DNA of 64,000 nucleotides from Diphasiastrum complanatum (taxonomy: Eukaryota; Streptophyta; Lycopodiopsida; Lycopodiales; Lycopodiaceae), in the NCBI GenBank assembly GCA_029204225.1, contig CM055098.1, forward strand, positions 18,693,303 to 18,757,302. The letters run 5' to 3'. Positions 61,166 to 64,000 of the stretch are shown piece after piece. The notes beneath the pieces were generated by a model. That model saw only the letters and a list, made by a program, of their open reading frames with translations, did no database searches and had not been told where the DNA came from. Every line of letters starts with the position of its first letter. The first letter of the stretch is position 1. Position numbers and translations under genes: made by a program.

Positions 61166-64000
61166 AAAATGATAGTGAAAATAAGAAACAATGCTCTCGC
61201 AACACTGAAAAACGTCTAGTGTATATCTTTAATAGTTGTATTGGTGATGCATCCATTGTCAAAAATGTATAAATGTCTTTAATACTCCCATGTGTAGCTA
61301 ATCATAAGAGTGTACCAAGATCTATCTTCTGAAAGCCTAATGGATCCACACAAGATTGCTAACTTGAGCTTAGGACATGATAACCATCATATCCATGATA
61401 ACATATACTTATATCATCGTATACTATTATTCGGTTATGGACATAGAAGTACAATATTGGTTACAGAGAAACCAGACAATGTTATTTAAGTGTAGAACAC
61501 CTCCCTCTCTTAGATTTCATTAATATACATCAAGATAAAAAAATGAGGAGGGCTGAGACCTACTCATAGTATAATCAAGCTCGTGTTTGGAACCTTCTAA
61601 TCAAGTTATCACTTGGCCATATGCTCATCTTAGCCAATTATTTACATCAATGATTTAGATGCATCTAAATCTAGCCAATAGAATTACTTAGCTTCTAAAC
61701 TAAGTATATGAATGTTATCGGTGGACCAATTTAGGCCCTTGTTCGATTTCACACATGTGAGGTGAGTGTGTCCCCAAGTTGGTTGGCCTTTAATATGTCC
61801 TAAGTTAATATTTGCATATTTTCACAAGAACTATCCAACTCTTTTAAACTTTATCCAAACTATATACACATTGAAATAATTGAGATCTTTGGTACATACC
61901 ATTAAGCTAATTGATCTTTATAAAGTTGCTTCCAGTTATGGTTATTTAGCTACAAAAGAAATTGGTTTGAGAAATATTGAACAATCTTATGAAAATAAGG
62001 TAATCTTTAAATTACATCAAGAATAATGTGCAATAATGCAAAAGTCTCAAAGAAGATTTCTATTCTTTTAATTCATTATTAAAGTTATTAGTTTCTTACT
62101 CCACCATAGTATTATCCTTGACTTAAAATGGGGTTGGTTCGACAATAATGTTACAACATGCATGGGCTTATTACGTAAAAATATTTAAATAATTCATGTT
62201 GACCCAAAGCACAAGAATGGTTGTTGTACATGTGACATTTTATTTTTTTAATCTTTTGAAGAAGTAATATTTCAACAATATTGCCTTGTAGTTTTATTAA
62301 GAAGCTTCTTTTCTCTACTTGATAAAGAAATTATGAGTTGTCTTATGTCTAGGAAGACGACAACAACTTGGTATATATTTATGGGCTCATATTTTTCTAG
62401 ATGACATTTAAATGCTTTGATACATGTGCCTTTGGATAGTTATAAAAGCAAGTCTCAAAGTTTGCCTATAAACTATAAACACATTTTAAATCACACAATG
62501 GAAGGTTCTCAAATGCTTCATAAAAATTTATCTTACAAAATTTCATGTCAATTGAGCTATTTGATTTTCTGGTGTACTTTCGAATGTGCAAGTAAGATAG
62601 TTAAGTTATACTTTACGTATTAATAACATATTTCCATGATTGCTTTAAGAGTGATTCTTCAATTCTTTTCCCTAAAAAATGTTTCATGAAATGCATAATA
62701 TCTTTCATTGGATGAACATATTCATTGATTCTAGAAAATAAATTTAACTTACTCTAATTATTGGAGAGTGCAACACGAGTTTGTGAGGCAATATAACGAC
62801 TCATATGAAAAAAAGAAAAAAAAAAAGAAAAGAAAAAAACCCTAGTATACTTGTAGTGGCCTATTGTGACCTCGACAAAAGCATACCTTAAATATAGCAG
62901 CTAGTAGAATTAGCAACCTTAGTCAACTTCTACAATTGACTTTGACCAATAAATGAATGGAGGCAATTGGCATCAATTATACTCATATGTGTGCTTAGTG
63001 TTATATGCTAACAACTAATATTGATATCCAAGTTGTTTCTTCTAACTAGAAGCTTCTAAGAGCATTGATTAACAAAATCATAATAAACTCATAAATTTGG
63101 TGAGCTCCAATTTTGATTACTTTAAGAGAATATTTCACTTAAATTTGCAAAAAATAATTGAGATGCTGATATCATCAACCTATTATCATGAATGCTTAAT
63201 TCTAAATATTTCATCTTTGTTAGGCATTTTAGATTCTACAACGACAATTACTTTTTGTATTTGATTGAGTGGCTTAAGGAAACAATTTTTATTTAAATAC
63301 ATACCATCATTTACATTGTTATGTGTGTAGTTATATCATCCTCGTGCACTTTCTCTTGCACACTGCTTAGAGACCAAATGTGTCATAAACATCTTGTCAA
63401 AATTTTCTATTGCCATATGCACGAGTTGTTCTATCAATATTTAAAATGTGAAATGATTTGTCAAAGATATGTTACATCATATGAAGTGCATCTCTTGTGC
63501 TATATTCAATATCATAGCAAAGTGACCACATTTTGCTCTAGATCTTGTTTTACACTTGTATCTTAAGTTGTAGGACCATACAAGTAAATTTGAGCCTTCA
63601 CAATGTTCTTGCAAAAGGTGTAGGCAATTTTCCTTGGAAATAGCCTTGAAATTTCCCCCTAAATGTACAAGTCTTCATTGCAATCTTGAATTTGAGGCTA
63701 GTTGTCGAATATGATTTGAAATTACACATTAAAGCAATATATTTTCAACATAAAAGTCTAGAAATATAAATGTTGAATCATGAAATCAATATCAATTGTA
63801 TTGTATTCAATTCCATGATTACATGATACTCATGGAGCCACAGAATAATAATGAATGTTCATACACCCTTGTTCCTAATTATAATCAAGTCAAATTTGAA
63901 GCTAGCCATTAATGTGATTTTATGAAAAGTTCCAAACCATATAAGTAGTCTAGTCTTAAAACTTCAAAGCTAGTTTACTTTTATACCCACATGTATATCC
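61166..64000. other. AT-rich DNA with no gene recognised
   Basis: No frame longer than about 80 codons, no LTR pair, PBS or transposase motif. One TTTCACACATGTGA variant lies at 61747 and an A-rich tract (GAAAAAAAGAAAAAA-type) at 62806-62841. Short open frames (62417-62623, 63321-63566) look like chance. Confidence 0.4.

Noticed and set aside
61741-61760. TTTCACACATGTGA as evidence of another LTR
   Set aside because: No LTR ends, PBS or repeat partner were found nearby. A single motif is not enough.
62417-63566. Short open frames of 68-81 codons
   Set aside because: Length is within chance for AT-rich DNA of this size. No domain, and no supporting signals.

Overview
This 64 kb window looks like intergenic, repeat-rich nuclear DNA of a land plant, most likely a seed plant. 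The evidence is the mix of repeats: Ty1/copia and Ty3/gypsy LTR retrotransposons with primer-binding sites for plant initiator-Met and Asp tRNAs, a chromodomain gypsy remnant, a LINE, hAT and CACTA transposon pieces, a tRNA-derived SINE and many CT/CA/AT microsatellites. I found no intact single-copy host gene, rRNA, tRNA gene, CRISPR array or bacterial-type operon. The species cannot be named from this sequence.

Layout, left to right. 1-3.4 kb: decayed LINE (ORF1 tail, endonuclease, reverse transcriptase, zinc-finger tail) with a foreign insert in the RT. 3.4-4.6 kb: CT-rich repeats and low-complexity DNA. 4.6-6.3 kb: scrambled hAT transposase pieces. 6.7-7.15 kb: a second LINE 3' piece. 7.7-9.6 kb: internally deleted chromovirus (gypsy) carrying a small SINE with perfect target-site duplications. 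10.1-12.6 kb: gag-like pieces and a minus-strand LTR element whose leader is built of degenerate repeats. 15.9-19.8 kb: copia I (plus strand). 20.7-22.4 kb: copia II 3' end. 22.7-25.4 kb: minus-strand gypsy with gag, a leader carrying about 20 copies of a GGCGAGTAATAG-like motif, an Asp-type PBS and a 1.1 kb LTR. 25.4-27.2 kb: CACTA-type element. 27.2-35.2 kb: two copies (P1, P2) of an unfamiliar coiled-coil, proline-rich element ORF; P1 is split by a small LTR element with two LTRs and no coding capacity. 35.3-42.1 kb: two minus-strand gag-only copia-like elements (C and D). 42.1-43.9 kb: copia E (plus). 43.9-45.9 kb: chimeric element F. 46-50.2 kb: copia G (minus). 50.2-61.2 kb: a third copy of the unfamiliar element (P3) split by minus-strand element B, which is itself split by plus-strand element A. 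61.2-64 kb: AT-rich DNA with nothing recognisable.

The best-preserved unit is element A (53122-58694). It has two 647-bp LTRs that I could tell apart at only one position by eye, a perfect GTATC target duplication, an initiator-Met PBS, a purine tract, and one 991-codon frame: copia gag plus about 760 residues of unknown sequence, with no protease, integrase or RT. Related unknown segments occur in F. B and C carry a different but mutually related set of modules. Together A, B, C, D and F look like a group of non-autonomous copia-derived elements that keep gag and grow variable extra coding regions, presumably mobilised in trans. Several of their LTRs and leaders share a perfect 16-bp palindrome, TTTCACACGTGTGAAA, with a G-box core.
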